Source: Chloromonas sp. AAM2 (taxonomy: Eukaryota > Chlorophyta > Chlorophyceae > Chlamydomonadales > Chlamydomonadaceae). From it: a DNA stretch of 64,000 bases. Where the stretch lies: positions 1 to 64,000 of the forward strand of contig QAXH01002768.1 in NCBI GenBank assembly GCA_004335635.1, given 5' to 3'. Each line of letters starts with the position of its first letter. Position 1 is the stretch's first letter. The translations under genes and the position numbers were made by a program. Positions 1 to 13,871 of the stretch are shown piece after piece. The notes under the pieces are model-generated. The model saw only the letters and a program-made list of their open reading frames with translations. It searched no databases and was not told where the DNA came from.

Positions 1-41
1 CTAGCTGCAGCACCGTGGGTTGAACCATGAAAAGCCATGTA

Positions 42-63
42 ATGATGATGATGATGATGATGG
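42..63. repeat. (ATG)n microsatellite
   Basis: Seven tandem copies of the trinucleotide ATG near the left edge. The surrounding 1-1416 region shows no convincing exon. The open frames there lack a splice context that would join them to the gene starting at 1417, so I read this stretch as intergenic or 5' flank. Confidence 0.8.
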
Positions 64-1416
64 ATCAATGTCATGTTACTGTAAGCATCCATGTTTGGTC
101 AGTGTCAATGCCAATGTCATGAAGGCTTAGGTCTAGCTTGCACACCTGATGTGTCAGGTTGGCCTGGGTGTGGCGTTGTGCTTCCACGCTGAAGGCGCGT
201 GGAAGGTGTGCTGACCTACAGAGGTGAACACAAACGGCAGAAATCAAGGCCGAATGGCGCTGAATGCGGCCCAAAGCAAACTGGAGCACCTCTTCGCACC
301 ACACACCTTGGGTGTGGGTACTGTGGTCGCCTTCAAGTGCTTGGTTTGATGTCCTGTGATATCTCCTTTTGTGCTGGCCTGCACTTCAGCAAGACAGTGT
401 GCATTCAACTTGTGGGCAGTCTTCTGTTTGCCAGGTGCAATGACAAGGTTTGGCCTTGCTGAGCCTTGATCCTTGCCTGCAGCCTCTTCCGCTTGCCACC
501 TGTCCAAGCTAGCATCTCGGCTCGTTTGCTGCATGACAGTGCAAGGCTCGACAGCGGATCAAGGCCAAATGCTACTATTCCACATTCGGTGTGACCTCGG
601 GTGTGTCCGATCGAGTAACGTGAGGCGTGGTTCGATGGCCAAACCCTTCCACAGCACAGTTCAAGAAACAAGGTCAATCCGCTCACGCACAGGGCCCTCT
701 TGTGCTCTCGACCTGCAGAATTTGTTTGGAACAAGACAGGGGCGCCACGAATCCAAACCCCACTCAAAGCGGCTCAAAAATTCTCGAAGAGGTGGGTCTT
801 GCACAGGTACTGTGATTGTGGAAGCAGAGCTTGGTTCACCGCAGGAGCCGAGGAAGGCGAGGGCAGCACAGCACGATGCGGCTTTGATCGCATCAAGGGT
901 ATCAGTCAGCGGTGTCTTTTCCTTCCTTGGTCTGAAGACTTGCAGCCTCAGCCCACCGCAGCTAGTGCAAGTGCTTGAAGCTTGAAATCGGCGTCATAAG
1001 AAGCGCTAGTTGGGGCCCAAGACTGGAGATCAGCGTCAGCGGTCCCAGATAACGGCCTTGGCGCCTGCCCCGCCCTACGACTGTGGATGTGCCGAACAGT
1101 CAGCAAGGTGTTCATCTGGATGCCACGTTCACGTTGCACGCAGGCTGATTGAGTACCGTACCTGCAAATCCTATCCCAGCGTCACCGACAGGGCGGGGTT
1201 GACGGCGCCCTGGCGGGACGTCATGTACGCGCACCCAGGTCTTCAACCTGCTGGAGGGTAAGGTTGATCAGGGATGGCTTGCCAGCGTTGATCTGGAGAG
1301 GCAGTCCTCTGCATGCCGGCTGGCGCTTGTGATGACTGTGCCTTGACCGGTGCTCGCCACCTCCAACACCACGTAACCCACCTTGATATATGCGATGCGT
1401 GCGCAGGACCGCAACC

Positions 1417-4400
1417 ATGTCCTTACACCAGTCGCTCGACCACTACCATCACAGCCAGGCTGCGCACGCGGCCACAGGTGGAAGGGCCACGCTTCCGAAC
1501 ATCCTACACGACGCTCTTTACGCAGCCCGATCACACGCACTGGGAGACAACCTGATCAGATCGACTGCTTGCGAGAAGAACATGCAAAAGGACTGCTCAG
1601 GTGGAACTTTACCTTCAGGTACTGACTGCTGGGCAGCATACAAGGTCGCAACCCTTGTACAGAAGCAGATATTTGCCATTTTGAAAGCAGCATCAACCAG
1701 GGAGGATCAATCAGGCGAATGGATGAATTCCGTGCACAATTGAGAGAAAGGCAATGTGTTGCCTTGGTATCACTGAAAAGCTGCCATGCATGAGGCGCAC
1801 CTATCCAATCTTGCCATACTGTCTGATCCTTATGCTTCAGGTGCTTCAGGCAACACTATGCCTGACATGCTGGCATCACAGAGCTGCGCAGGACAGGGCT
1901 CACCATGGCAGGCGGACCTGATGGCAGACCTGATCAGCAACCATGGCAGCAATCTGCGACTGAAGCCCGTAGTACATTCATCATCAGGGGCAGCTGCACC
2001 AAGCCGCCCCTCTGCAGCTTACGGTACAATAGTGCAGGAGCGCGGTGGCCTTCCAGGCCAGTACCATACTGCAGCTGCGTTCATGCAGCAGCAAGCCAAG
2101 CTGGTGCGTGGAGGGTTTGGGTTGCAGTGCGATCTAAGGACTGTGTGCTATGTTGTAGGTGTCAAGAACTGAACTGTGTGTTGGTCCAGCATTGTCTTGG
2201 ACGGATAGGCAAACTCCGCCAGTATCTTTATATGGACATTACTATGCGAATTGACGTATACAATAATGGCAGCATGGCAGCGCCCCGAGCCACTTTTGCC
2301 TGTTCGCTACTGCCATGTTTCTTAGGCTGCTGCAGCCTCTGCTCTTGGGAGCAGTGGTAGCTCCTCCCACAATACATCGACATCTGCAGAGCGGCCGGGC
2401 TCAATCCCACAGAATGTGACAAATGCACGAGACATTGTCCGGCAACAGGTGGCTGCAACTGCTAGCAAACACCCTGGCGTGTTTGGCTCCCTCAGCAGCA
2501 ATACCACGGTCATGCCAGCTCCTGCGGGCTCAGCATTGTACCAGCGCCTGCAGCCTGCACTGAGTGCAGCTGGCCAGTCAACAAGCAGGCAGGCTACCAG
2601 CAGCCAACAGCTGCAGCAGCAGCGGCATTTCCAGCAGCAGCAGCAGCAGCAAGAGCGTACAGGAGTGGAATCGATGCAGCAGCACAGGAATGGATCATAC
2701 CCTTCTGGCGGAAGTGGCCAACGCGCAGGTATGGAATTATTTCGTTATCCTATAGCACCAGCTCGTGTTGCTGCAGCTGCTGCATGATGTTTTTGTAGTT
2801 GTTTGCGCCAGGGGTCACGGCTGGATCAGCTTGTTGTGGAGGATGCGTCCACGCTTTACATGCACTGTTCGTTTTGGCATCATGCTTGCCATGGCACTAT
2901 ACCTCTGTGCACATTTCCACTGTGTCTTGCAGTGTCAGTGCTCATGCAACTCAGCCCTGCTCCACAGCGCTGGCAGCAGCAGCATTCAACAAAACCATTG
3001 CAGCAAGCCGGTGCCTTGAGGGTGGGGTCTGTATCTGCTGGCAAGCACCATGGCGGCACACCAGGGGCAGCTTGCAGCTCCAACGACTCCACTACTGCAT
3101 ACCTGGACTGCACTGAAGAGCTAGCTGCTCCAGAGGAGATGGAATCACCTGGTGAGCATTCTGTTGGTTTTTCACCGTAAATGCGGGCAACAATAAGCAC
3201 GTGATTATGCACAGCTAGCTCCTGCTTTACTGCTTTCACGCATGCCTGTGACCATGTGGCCTCCTCCGGCATGTATTGGCACCCTCCTTGACAGCATGAA
3301 ACCTGTGCTGCTGCTTGCGATGGGCTTGACGTTTGGAACATGGCAAGGTGGCAACTGCTTTTGTTGGCTGGTGCTGCCCGACCGTTCTGCAGGTCCGTCC
3401 TACCCTGCAAGCCCTGTGAGCTTGGTGCACACGCAGTGCTACGTGTACCGGCCCGTCAGCTACCCAGATCACGTGTCACCAGATGCCCTGACAACAGCCA
3501 ACGCCATTATGTTCCGCCTTACCATTCCAGGTGTGTGCGCATAGTAAATGTGAAGCTGGAAAGCCAAGGCAGTGTGAGCAGACGACGCTGAGCGTCACAG
3601 CATTACAATCATTTCTGGTATGGTCTGCAGCTCCATACTTTGCCTCATGGCACATTTACACAGCACATTTTCGGACGGCAAGGCTGTGTCTCCTACTATT
3701 TGCCCCTGTTACCCAGGTGGCATCAAGTACAAGCCAGTGCAGTACAACAGCAAGCTGTACCAACAAGGTTGCCGCTTTGGTTTCACTGCGTTTGCCCTCT
3801 GCTTGGGCTCTTCATACTTCCAGGTTTGTGTGCGTTGACGCTCCTTTGTCTTCGTCCTTGTGGCAACTAGTCATGTAGCTTGTCGCACACACGTGGTGGC
3901 ATTCAGGAGTTGGCCACGTGCCTGTCAGGTTTCATATGTCAGATTAGGCCACTCACGCCTGTGGGTCACCTGAAGCGCGTCACTGAGTCTATGGGCCAAT
4001 CGGATAAAGGTGCAGCAGGCACAGCATTGCTGATCTTGGCTGCATGACGTTGGTGTTGCAGCGATTGCTCGCGGGCATGCCCCATCTGGAGTATGCGGTG
4101 CGGCGCAGCGGCCCGTCTTACACAGATTACCTGGACTGCATGGCACCTTGCTCCGAGCGTCGTTGGGCTGCTCTGCATGCACAGTACGGCAGCCAATATG
4201 GCTCGTCCACACAAGTCACTGAGGTGTGTACTTGCATGATTGCCTGTGCATTTGTACATGGCAAACTGTCTGGCACAGTATTCATGACGCAAACACGTGA
4301 AGTGGCGGCTTGTTTGGAGGTGTTGTTACAGGCTGCAGTAATGGCTGTCTAGTGGACTACGATGTCAGGTTGTTTATGCATTTATGGTCTATGTTTGTTG

Positions 4401-5413
4401 TTAAGTACATACGAAGCACGTTAGTACAACAAGGAAGCAAACGTTTCATCTGTGCAAGATGAAACATGCAAGCATTTGAGTGCGACGGGATGTTGTGAGG
4501 TTTTGTGAATGGCCGTTCAGTGGCATCACAAGTGAAACACAACGGCATATGGTCGATGCATGTGGTGTTTTGGTCTCTATTGGACACATGCACCATGCTA
4601 GCAAGCCTATCATGTACAAACACATATTCTGCTGCAACGTGTCTGCAGGAGTCTACCTTGGCCTCCATTCAGTTTGCATGTGTCTACCTGGCGACCAAGA
4701 TAGTGAGTTTTCTTACCCGCAACCAAAGACGTTTGTGAAGGACCTGACTGCTATTTGGGCCATTTGTGTCATGTTGCGCCATATTACTTACGCTTCACAA
4801 TTGTCCTCGTACTGCAGGTGGACCGTATGCCCATGTTGGAGATGCTGCGCTACATTTTGACGCATTTGTAAGTCGTTTGCTCATCGTTGGTCCGACCTGC
4901 TGCTTTGTCACTTCAATTGCATCTGACTGTTGCAGATGCATGTGATCGAGATACTGACGACTGTTTGCATGCAGGTACGGCTCCGTGGTTTCCAAGGCAC
5001 AGGCGTACGATGTCGAGTCAAAGTGCCTTGAGGTGAGAAGGTGCCAGTCACGCATTGTACACAGGATTCGAACAACATCCCAACTATGGCTCAAGATAGA
5101 CGATGGGTGCGCAGCATTGTCTCTTGCTCCTGTTGTGTGCTTGTTGGTCGCACTCAGGCAGCAACACAAATCAACAGGCAGCAATAATCACCCAAACGGT
5201 TGACCACAGCCTGTGATCTTTTTATGTGTCACTTTTGTATACGTCAGTGTTACAATCCGGCATTGCTTGCTGAAAAATGCAAACGCAATCATAAGGCAAT
5301 GGCGGAGGTACGATTACAAGGTTTCAAACCGTCCTGCCTTGTTACAGGGACTGGGTTTCCGACTGGGTCCATACTTTCGGGACGACAAGCTCGACGACGA
5401 TTGGCCCTACTAA
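1417..5413 (+). CDS. Unrecognised Gln/His/Ser-rich protein, 10 exons, 540 aa
   Basis: I do not recognise this family. Exons: 1417-1600, 1781-2103, 2413-2728, 2933-3151, 3393-3530, 3717-3823, 4062-4223, 4818-4867, 4975-5032, 5348-5413 (stop TAA). Every junction keeps phase, which supports the model. The start has a good context (gcaaccATGtcc). The first half is low complexity: a His-rich start (SLHQSLDHYHHSQ), a Ser/Ala/Pro stretch and a poly-Gln run near residue 245 (FQQQQQQQER). The second half is more ordered and lacks long repeats, with segments such as IMFRLTIPGGIKYKPVQYNS, LEYAVRRSGPSYTDYLDC and MPMLEMLRYILTHLYGSVVS. It ends in an acidic tail, RDDKLDDDWPY. No signal peptide or membrane segment is evident. 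The last four exons are short and some may be missing. The Gln-rich composition would suit a nuclear or regulatory protein, but that is inference only. Confidence 0.6.
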
Positions 5414-8280
5414 TGAAGCGGCACTGCTGCTGATGCGGATCAAGCTGCTGGCCAGCATTTTACGCGTATGCAGAAGTCGGATTGGTTCATGAAGCCATTG
5501 AACATTGAGGGTACCCTGGATACTACATGCGTTCCAAAACAGTGTCTGCAACGCCGCTGCCTGAGGTTTTGCTGGAGAACACGGCTAGTTGAGTGTTTAT
5601 GCCTCCTGGCTCTTGGCTGGGCGGAGACTTGAGGTTATGTGTCGTGGAGAAAGGCCATTGCTAGGACGCGAAACGGACACGGACATGTGCAGCTCACAAG
5701 CTGTCAGGTCATGCTAGGCGCTGGCATTAATAATGCACATGGTGGACATTGCGCCTTGTATGGGCTTGCATGTCATCAGTTGCGGATGCACTGTTGCTGC
5801 CTAGTTATGAAACGGTTGATGGCATCGGCATCGTTTACAGATATGAACCACTAACACATTGAAGCCTGTGCTCTGGAACGCAGCTGAGGAGCTGCTACGA
5901 AGCCTGTATGGGCTTCTGATGACAGATTTGTGATTGCATCATCATCATCATTGCACTTGTAAGGCAAGGCGAGCGTTTTCAACTTGCCAGTTTTGCATCT
6001 TGACAGCTGGTCTGTATGGTTCTATGCATTTCAGCACGTTGCCAATCGTGTTCATTGCACAGCATGTGCACATTTTTCAGGCATGTTGCACTGCATATTC
6101 ATATTTCTGGTCTGCAGCATTATATAGCGGAGTTGCATTTTGAATCATTTTGCGCAGTGCTCAAGCCTTGGTGCTATGAGGTGGTGGTCTGGGTTTGCAT
6201 GCACACTGACGGTGCATGGTTTTCAGGGGGGGGGCATGCATCAGTAGTGCCTGCTGGCAGTGTGTTGCGTGATAGGCATTGTGCAATTGCAGTCTTGAGC
6301 ATTTGCCGAGGTTATGATGCATGCCGCTTTTTCACACGTTCAAGGATTTGCATTGCAGCTCTGCTGCCTGGCCGGCAGCACGCAATCATCAAGTTTTACA
6401 ACGCATCTGCCACCTGAAAGGTGAGGGCTGGCAGGCTGCTGGCATTTGGGAGCAGCATTTGTATCACGTGCTTGACCGAGAGACAAGTTTTCCAGCTAGT
6501 TTGGCTTCTGACTGGCCATCAAGTTGTGAAGTGTACCAAGGTATTGAACCTGGCGAGGTCTCAACCGGATTCTCTTCTGCTAGTATGCCTGTTTTTGTTT
6601 CTGTTTTACGTTCTTGTCATGTGTTGGTCTGTCAACATGTTGTCGTAGTCGCCCAAGTTGCTGATACTTGTTGCCAGGTATTTCTTGCCTGGCCCAGTTT
6701 TCAGCCTGCAGGACAAGGGTCGTGTTTGTTTGACAGGGTTGAAACTCCGCTGTAGATACTCGTCAAGGTCTTGAGGGGCTGTGCTGCCTCCTGTATAAAA
6801 ACGCAGTTTGTGTTTATGAACTGGTTTGCACTCAGCCAGGTTATGCAGCCACCTTGCGTCTGTTCGAGGCATTATGTGAGGCGGTGTTGGCTTGTTTTAT
6901 GTGGGAGTTGTATGCATGTGTTCTGCCTGGTGGTGGGCATTGCATGAGGTAGGCTGACTCTGGTTCAGTGCGTGAGAGCGCGAGTGTATTATTCTACTTA
7001 GCTGGTATTGCACTTGGTGGTAGTGTCCACGTAGTGCCTAGCATGTTATTGTGTGCCGGCCACAGTGGCAGATATTGCCTCGTTTGATATCGCGTTTACA
7101 GGGTATTCTTGGCCAGCTGTGCGGCATTTAAAGTTGTGGGGGCTGCAAATCTGTTGAAGCCTGGGTGCGTTTTAGACGTATTGGCAGTAATCGTGTAAAA
7201 GGTAGTTCCAGTGCGACAGTATTGTGCAAGGCGACCTCAAGAGCGTGGTGGGGCTCATCTGATCAGTCTAGCCTCCAGACAGTGTGAAGAAATTTTGCTG
7301 CGCTGCAGCTGGTCACCATGACACACTGCATGCGTCACCAGAGCAGCTGGGTGTGTGCATGATCACTCAGATGGTTGATGCCATTGTGTTGGCCAAAGAA
7401 AGCTGGTTGTCATGGTGAGCTGACAACGAAAATTATCACCCGTTATGACCCTGCCCTGTCAGTATGCCTTGCCAGCTCCAGCTCCATGTCCAGATTAGTG
7501 CGTAGCGTAAACAGTGTAATCCAGGCATCAGGTACGGCACTGGACGAACCTTGACTGTACGTTGTTACAGTACCTTCTCTTGGCTCCTGATTCGGGACCT
7601 TCGTTTGTCAGCTTGCCATTTGCACGGCGATGCAATGCCGAAGTCTGACCCTGCTGATTGCTCTGCAGGCCATAACAAGAAGAATTACCGCAGCCGCAAG
7701 CCTGGACAGCTAAGTTACAATTTGTTGCTTGACCTTGAGCCTTATGAGTTTTCATGTTTTTGAGACAATCTTTTAAACCAGTCTATTTATATGGCTCAGT
7801 TCATGCCATTTTTATGGGATGCTTTCGGAAGGCGTTCTGTGGGGTGATGGCCACAAGGGGCCTCACCACCCCTTGCTGACACGGTCAGATTCTCCTTTAC
7901 CAGAAGAAATTTTTGCAATTTGCGCAAGTAGTTGCTATTTGCGTTGGACGTGCTGCAGGGTGTGCACTCCCTCCTTGTAAACAGTGTACAGCTTGGTGGA
8001 ATCAAACAGGTGTAGGGTGGTGATGAGAGAAGCAGACCACGTCAGTAAGAACGACTTACAGGTGTGAAACTGAAAGCCAGCTCCTTGCACTCCGATGGCT
8101 CCACGATCGCACCCATGTGGGCGTGGGCGAAAGGTGCACGTCGGCACGTGTAAGCCCTAGGGGTCAAAGTTCCCAACATATCTAAAGAGTATTGCTTTAT
8201 TTTACAAGCTGCATTTGCGCACAAAGTTTTCCGGATGACATAACACTGCGACCGAGGGTCGCGGCCTAACCAACCTCAAG
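5414..8280. other. Intergenic region between the Q-rich gene and IFT56
   Basis: This 2.9 kb stretch holds a (CAT)5 run near 5937-5951, T/G-rich sequence and a dispersed-repeat copy at 7804-7980 (separate entry). The open frames here are short, lack matching splice phases and have no recognisable protein content. The 3' UTR of the upstream gene and the 5' UTR and promoter of IFT56 must lie here, but I cannot delimit them. Confidence 0.6.
7804..7980 (-). repeat. Dispersed repeat family, copy A
   Basis: This 177-bp block is close to 90% identical by eye to the reverse complement of 30423-30599. Its core also recurs at 49872-49947 and 50583-50739. On the minus strand it retains an open frame with YKEGVHTLQHVQRK, matching YKEGVHTMTHVQRK in copy B. 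Relative to copy B it carries an extra C in the GGGGCC run near 7860, which shifts the frame of the shared C-terminal part. Similarity to copy C continues just past the CCTTGTAA at 7980. I read it as a fragment of a transposable element or repeated gene. Confidence 0.75.
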
Positions 8281-11200
8281 ATGTTGCCCTCAAAGAGCCG
8301 GGTAGCTGCTCAGAGCAAGGGATCTGCTACTACAGAGGTGATTGTCAGTTCAATGTCCGGCCTTGGTAGATTGTGCTAGCCTTACACACTACTTCGACGC
8401 TTTGCGCTCACAGGGCAAAGGACAGGACCAGCTTAAAATCCCGGATTTGGAGACCTTGCTCGGCAAACGTGACTACCAAGGCGCAATTGCAGTGCTTCAA
8501 TTCAAGCGACATGCAAACAGAAATGATGTCCGCAACTTGGAATGGCTTGCATACTGCCACTTCCACTTTGGGGAGCATGACAAGGCAAGCGTTTGTATAA
8601 AGGGCAAGCCTCAGCACATCTGGTCATTGGCATGCAGGAAATCCCATGTGTGCAGCCGGATAGAACAACACGCTGTTGTCGGGGTGACATGCAGGCCCTT
8701 GTCCTTTACAAGGAGTTGCTGACATTTGAGGACCCGGACCCGCTCTACTTCGTGTATGCTGGCGCATGCTACTACTACATTGGTCTTTACAAGGAAGCTG
8801 AATCCACAGCTCTGCAGGTATGGGTGTGCGCACATGTGGTGTCCGCCAATGTGGTGCATGGGCAATCGCCATCATGGCTCTCCTCAGAAAGGCAGCCAAG
8901 CCCTCTACGCCGCAGCGCTTCATTTGGCACTAGACGCCATGGGATAACGCGAAACGCTCACCGACCTGTCATGGGATCGATTGCATCAGAGACGTGCAAA
9001 TTTGGCAATCGCCATCATGGCATTTGTCTGGCAACGTGTGTAACCAGGCTGCCTGGTGCGAAGCCTTTGGTATGGACTGGACAGATAAGCAGTACACATG
9101 GACGGTGGGAGCTGAGGGCAGGGGCTGTGCTGATGCATACGTGATGGCAAACCAATGCATGCCAGTCCTGTGGCATTTGAAGTGAATGCCCTGTCCACTG
9201 CTCCCTTCAACGTCAACATACGGCAACCAGCAGCAAGTGGGCTGGTGGTGTACATTGGTTGGCCGGCAGGCGCTCCATGGCGGGCATGCTTCATGCCCAT
9301 GGCCACATGCATACAGAGCCCTGGGGAATGGAGCATGTGGCTATGAACGGGAGCCCCACAAAGCCAGACATAGGTACAACTCTGGTGTCATGTGCGTGCA
9401 TGACCATACCAGGTAACCAGCACTATGGAGGCGTGCAGGCAACTACCACTGCGTGCACCAGAGGTGTTTCTTGACCCGCTTGCCTGCAGGGCCCCCGGTG
9501 TCCCCTTCAAATCCGAGTGCTGTTCCACTGTGCTCACAAACTGGGCGATGAGGCAAAGCTCATGCAGTTTCACCAGCAGCTCACAGAGAGCATAGAGGAC
9601 CAGCTCTCACTGGCATCCATACACTACCACCGCAGGTGACATGGGCGTCTGCCTTGCTGGTGGTGCTCTCAGGCAGACCGTTGCACATGGGGAGCAAGTA
9701 ATGCATGGACAGCTCGCATGATCTGATGCTGCAGACAGCAACCAGCGGTGGCTGTTTCAGGTTTATCGAGCACCTGCTCATGTTTTGAAGTGGACACAAG
9801 CAACAGCACGCATCAAGGCCGCTCTGCTGCACTCACATGTGCGCCCGGATGCACGTGCTGTTGCTGCCTGCAGTCATTTCCAAGAGGCCACTGACATCTA
9901 CAAGCGGTTATTGATGGAGAACAGAGAATTCTTGGCCTTGAATGTGTGAGTGCCTAGGCCAAGTAAATATGCTGAGTGGCATGTGCTGGTAGGGCTGGGG
10001 TTACAGCTAGGTGGAATTGCCGCTGAGATGGGCTGTGGCATGAAGGTTGCATTCAGCCAATGTCCCAAGCCGATGCCCCCAATGTGCATGGCATCCTAGA
10101 TTTGCTTGGGCCCGCATTCGACAGCTCTTCATCTCGCAGCTTTTGAGGGCAGCCCAGTCGGCTGACAGCTCCTGGCACCCAATGTTAAGGCCTTCTGGAC
10201 AACAGCAGCCATCAAATCGGCAGGTGCCGACCCTTTGCTTGCCTCTGCCTGTGTCGGCAGTTACGTCGCCCTGTGCTACTGCAAGCTAGACTACTACGAC
10301 GTCAGCGTGGAGATCCTTCAGGTTTACTTGGACAAGTACCCCGACAGCTCAGTGGTGGGTGACAGCTGGGGGACAGGGGCCAGGCCCTTGTTGGTTGTCA
10401 TTGCAGGGTTTAGAGTGATGGGGGACACCCGCAGTGGCGTACAGGCATTCAATCCACGAGGGCTGCAGTGCTGATGCTTGCATTCCATTGCAGTTGCCAC
10501 TTTCCTGACACCCACCACGTCTTGTCACACATCCACTTGCCAGGACTGACAAGTTTACAAGTTCGCCGCAGTGCTGTCCACGTGGCCCGCCTCCAAACCC
10601 GGTTCCACACCCGTGCATGAAACCATCACCATGATGAGAAGTCAGCCAGCCCATGCCATGCACAAGTCGTTGAAGGATTCCTGATGGTCCGTGTGTGGTT
10701 GTCTGGTGCGCAGGCCGCCAACCTCAAGGCGTGCAACACGTTCCGCATGTACAACGGGAAGGCGGCCGAGGCCGAGCTGCGCCCGCTGGCCGAGCTGAGC
10801 GGCGGCGCGCACCTGGAGAACGACCTCATCAGGCACAACCTGGTGGTGTTCAGAGGCGGGGAGAACGCGCTGCAGGTGGGGCAGGACGCACACAAGAGCA
10901 GTCAGATCAGCTTATGCAGTGGGCCTCCGGTATTGCGGGCTACAGGGGCAGCAAGGAGGCTGACCAGTCGATGGATCTGGGGTGGCGACTAACTCAGACA
11001 GTCTGGGTACAAGTCCTGCTCCAGCCTTAATGCCTCCACATGTGTTCAAGTTACGCGATCACGGTCAACTCAAACGGCCTGGATTCAGACTTTGCATCCG
11101 CCATATCTGTACTGCTTGCCAGTGTTGACCAATCAAGAACGTGTTTTTGTGTTTTCGTCTTGTGTGTTGTTTTCAGTACCTCCCTCCCATGGCTGACGTC

Positions 11201-13871
11201 CCCCCCGAGGCGCGGTTGAATCTTGTGATTCACCACCTAAGGCACAACGAGGTCGGGGAGGCGTTCAACCTAGTCAAGGAGCTGGAGCCCACCACCCCCC
11301 AGGAGTACATCCTCAAGGGCGTGGTGCATGCCAGCCTCGGCCAGAACATGAAGGGCAGCACCGATCACCTCAAGACTGCGCAGCAGTACTTTCAGCTGGT
11401 GTGTCTCCGGGGGCAAGGGGGGAGGCCGGCACGCCTCATGCTGAATGGTTGAAATGCTTGGCAAAACAGCTGGGGTACTCGGCCCATGGCTTACAGTATG
11501 GGTTCACTTGTGTTTGCGTCCGCTGTGCCTTGTGGTGTCTCTCAGGGTCCTGACTTGCCCTCCTAACAGGCGCAGTGCTTCCTCTCACTGGCGCGTTGAC
11601 CTAGCCATTCCTTTTGTCATGAGTTGCTTCATTCTGCCCGCGACACGGTTGGCTTATCATCCGCTCAGCGCCATGATAATGTGCGCCCCTGTGTTTTCTG
11701 CAGGTGGGCGCCAGTGCGTCCGAGTGCGACACCATCCCGGGGCGGCAGTGCATGGCCTCCTGCTTCTTCCTGCTCAAACAGTTCGACGACGTGCTCATAT
11801 TCCTGCAGGCAAGCGGAAATCAGGGGACGGGCAAGGGGCAGCTGGTAGAGTGGCGTTGTATGGGTATGGGCAGCAGCGGTGCTGAGTGTGGGTCAGGCCG
11901 TCAGTGTTATCAAAGATTGCCCACAGCGGAGCTCGTGCCAGCTTTGGGTTGAGCAGGTAAGAAATGTGGCCGGCAGGTAAACACTGGCCAAGGCACCCTG
12001 CCAGCCCTTCCATGACACCATCAACTTGCCTCAACTTACCTTGTGGCACACAGATTAAGGGCAGATTGTGGGAGTGCTGGGCAGAGGGATGCTTGCAGTT
12101 GGCATGGCTTATGGGTTATGGTGTGCCCCTGACCCGTGCCCACCTGTTGCTCTGCCTTCAGTCCATCAAGAGTTACTTTCCCAATGACGATGACTTCAAT
12201 TGGAACTTTGGCATTGCAAAGGTGTGTGAAGGGAGGCACTACACGCGCAATTGCACTCATACCACGCTGGCGCTGTCTTCATCAGTTTCACTGAACGCTT
12301 ATGTCATGTTGTCATGAAGTTGAGTGCAGTCCCCCCCCCTTTCCCCCAACCTTATAGAGTGATACACTCACAACCTTGTACGTGTGCAGTGCTGTGTAAA
12401 CGCACACAACAGTGGCGCTGTCATGTGCCAAAATCAACACGAGCAGTCTTGCACTGTGTCTTGAGTTGAAAGGCAGCATGGCAAAGCAATCAGGCTCATC
12501 AGCGTAAGCCACACATGCATGCAGTCTTTCACAAGCCATTACCGTCTTGTTCTGCTGAACCATTTGTCAATAGCTCATGTGTTCATCTTGTTCTCAGGCT
12601 GCAGTGGGCAAGTACAAGGATGCAGAAGAAACGCTCGCCCTGGTGCAGAGTGAAAAGTACAGGTGGGCTGTTCAGACTCACGGGTGCAACTCAAGCAGCA
12701 AGCTATGTGGGCTGCAGCTGCTGAGTAACCTGTCACCATATTCAAATTGTGCCAGCACATGTATGTGCTCTTGCCTTCCCTCACTGCTGCCATGCTTCGA
12801 AGTTCCCCTGCCTCAATCGTATTCATGATTCCTGTTGCGTCATTGGCTGGTGATGCACGGTGTGAATTTCGTGTCTACGGTCTTACCTATGTTGTAACAT
12901 TGGCTGGTGTTGCACGGTGTGAATTTCGTGTCTACGGTGTTACCTATGTTGTCACATTGGCTGATGATGCGCGTTCCCTCAGGTCCGAGTACTGCTTCCT
13001 GTCCTGGATGGCCCGCTGCTACATCATGAACGGGCGGGCTAGGCTGGCCTGGGAGCTGTACCTGCGCCAGGAGACCAGCGAGGAGAGCTACCAGCTGCTG
13101 CTGCTCATTGCCAACGACTGTTACAAGATGGGCTCCTTCTTCTATGCAGCCAAGGTGTGGCCTTGCTGGTGCCAATACGAAAGGGGTCTTACGGCCAGAG
13201 TTGTGCTGCGACGGGATGCACAGTGCGGCCTGCCTTCTGCTTTATCACGCTCTGTTTTGATAGTTGGTCTTACGGCACTATCATGATGCGTACGTGCCTC
13301 AGCGCTTGTTTGGCTGGATTTGTGGTGTGATCACACCGTCTATGTCAGTGTGTGCGCTGGTGTGCGCAGGCATTTGATGTGCTCGAGCGCTTGGACCCAG
13401 CCCCTGAGTTTCTAGAGGGCAAGAAGGGTGCATGCATCGGCACCTTCCAGGTGAATGAACACACCGATACAACACTTGGCATGCATGCGGCTGGACACAT
13501 GCATTCGCGCTCACTATTGAGCAAGACAACCTGGTGACTAGCTGCGTAATAAGGGCGTGCACTTCATCACGTGGCGTTGTACAGAACTTGGCTTGTCCAC
13601 ATGCCCATATGGATCAGCAGTGCCTGCAATCTCAGACTGGGGTGTCTCCTTACAGCACACAGGTGCTGCAGCAGTTGTCGCGCTGACTCAGGTATGCCCC
13701 ACGTGGTGCGCTGCCCTGTATGCCCTTCAGGCCATCATTGCCGGCAAGGAGGCGCGTGACAGCCTCAGGGACGTGGTGGCCATGCTGCGGAACAACAGCA
13801 GCAACCCGCAAGTGGAAACCATCATGCGTGTGATGAAGGCGTGGGCCAAGGAAAACGGCATCCACGTGTGA
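8281..13871 (+). CDS. IFT56: Intraflagellar transport protein IFT56 (TTC26/DYF-13)
   Basis: IFT56 is a tetratricopeptide-repeat subunit of the IFT-B complex. It carries selected motility-related cargo into cilia and flagella. Exons: 8281-8337, 8414-8584, 8695-8817, 9490-9635, 9874-9945, 10261-10354, 10714-10875, 11177-11398, 11704-11808, 12162-12221, 12598-12662, 12983-13154, 13370-13450, 13731-13871 (TGA). All phases agree and give 556 aa, the usual full length of the family. Family-typical segments include [20 protein letters not shown] near the start, [64 protein letters not shown] and [20 protein letters not shown]. Introns 2 and 9 have GC donors (AG|GCAAGC at 8585 and 11809). I chose the first ATG of exon 1 because it gives the short basic N-terminus typical of the family. 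No breaks were seen. Confidence 0.95.
12841..12968. repeat. 57-bp tandem duplication in IFT56 intron 11
   Basis: Two near-identical 57-bp units start at 12841 and 12898 with CATTGGCTGGTG. A truncated third begins at 12955. The array ends just before the splice acceptor at 12981-12982, so it sits in the 3' part of the intron and does not enter coding sequence. Confidence 0.85.

Noticed and set aside
5934..6143. Frame starting with a His run
   Set aside because: Arises from a (CAT)n microsatellite. The rest has no coding signal.
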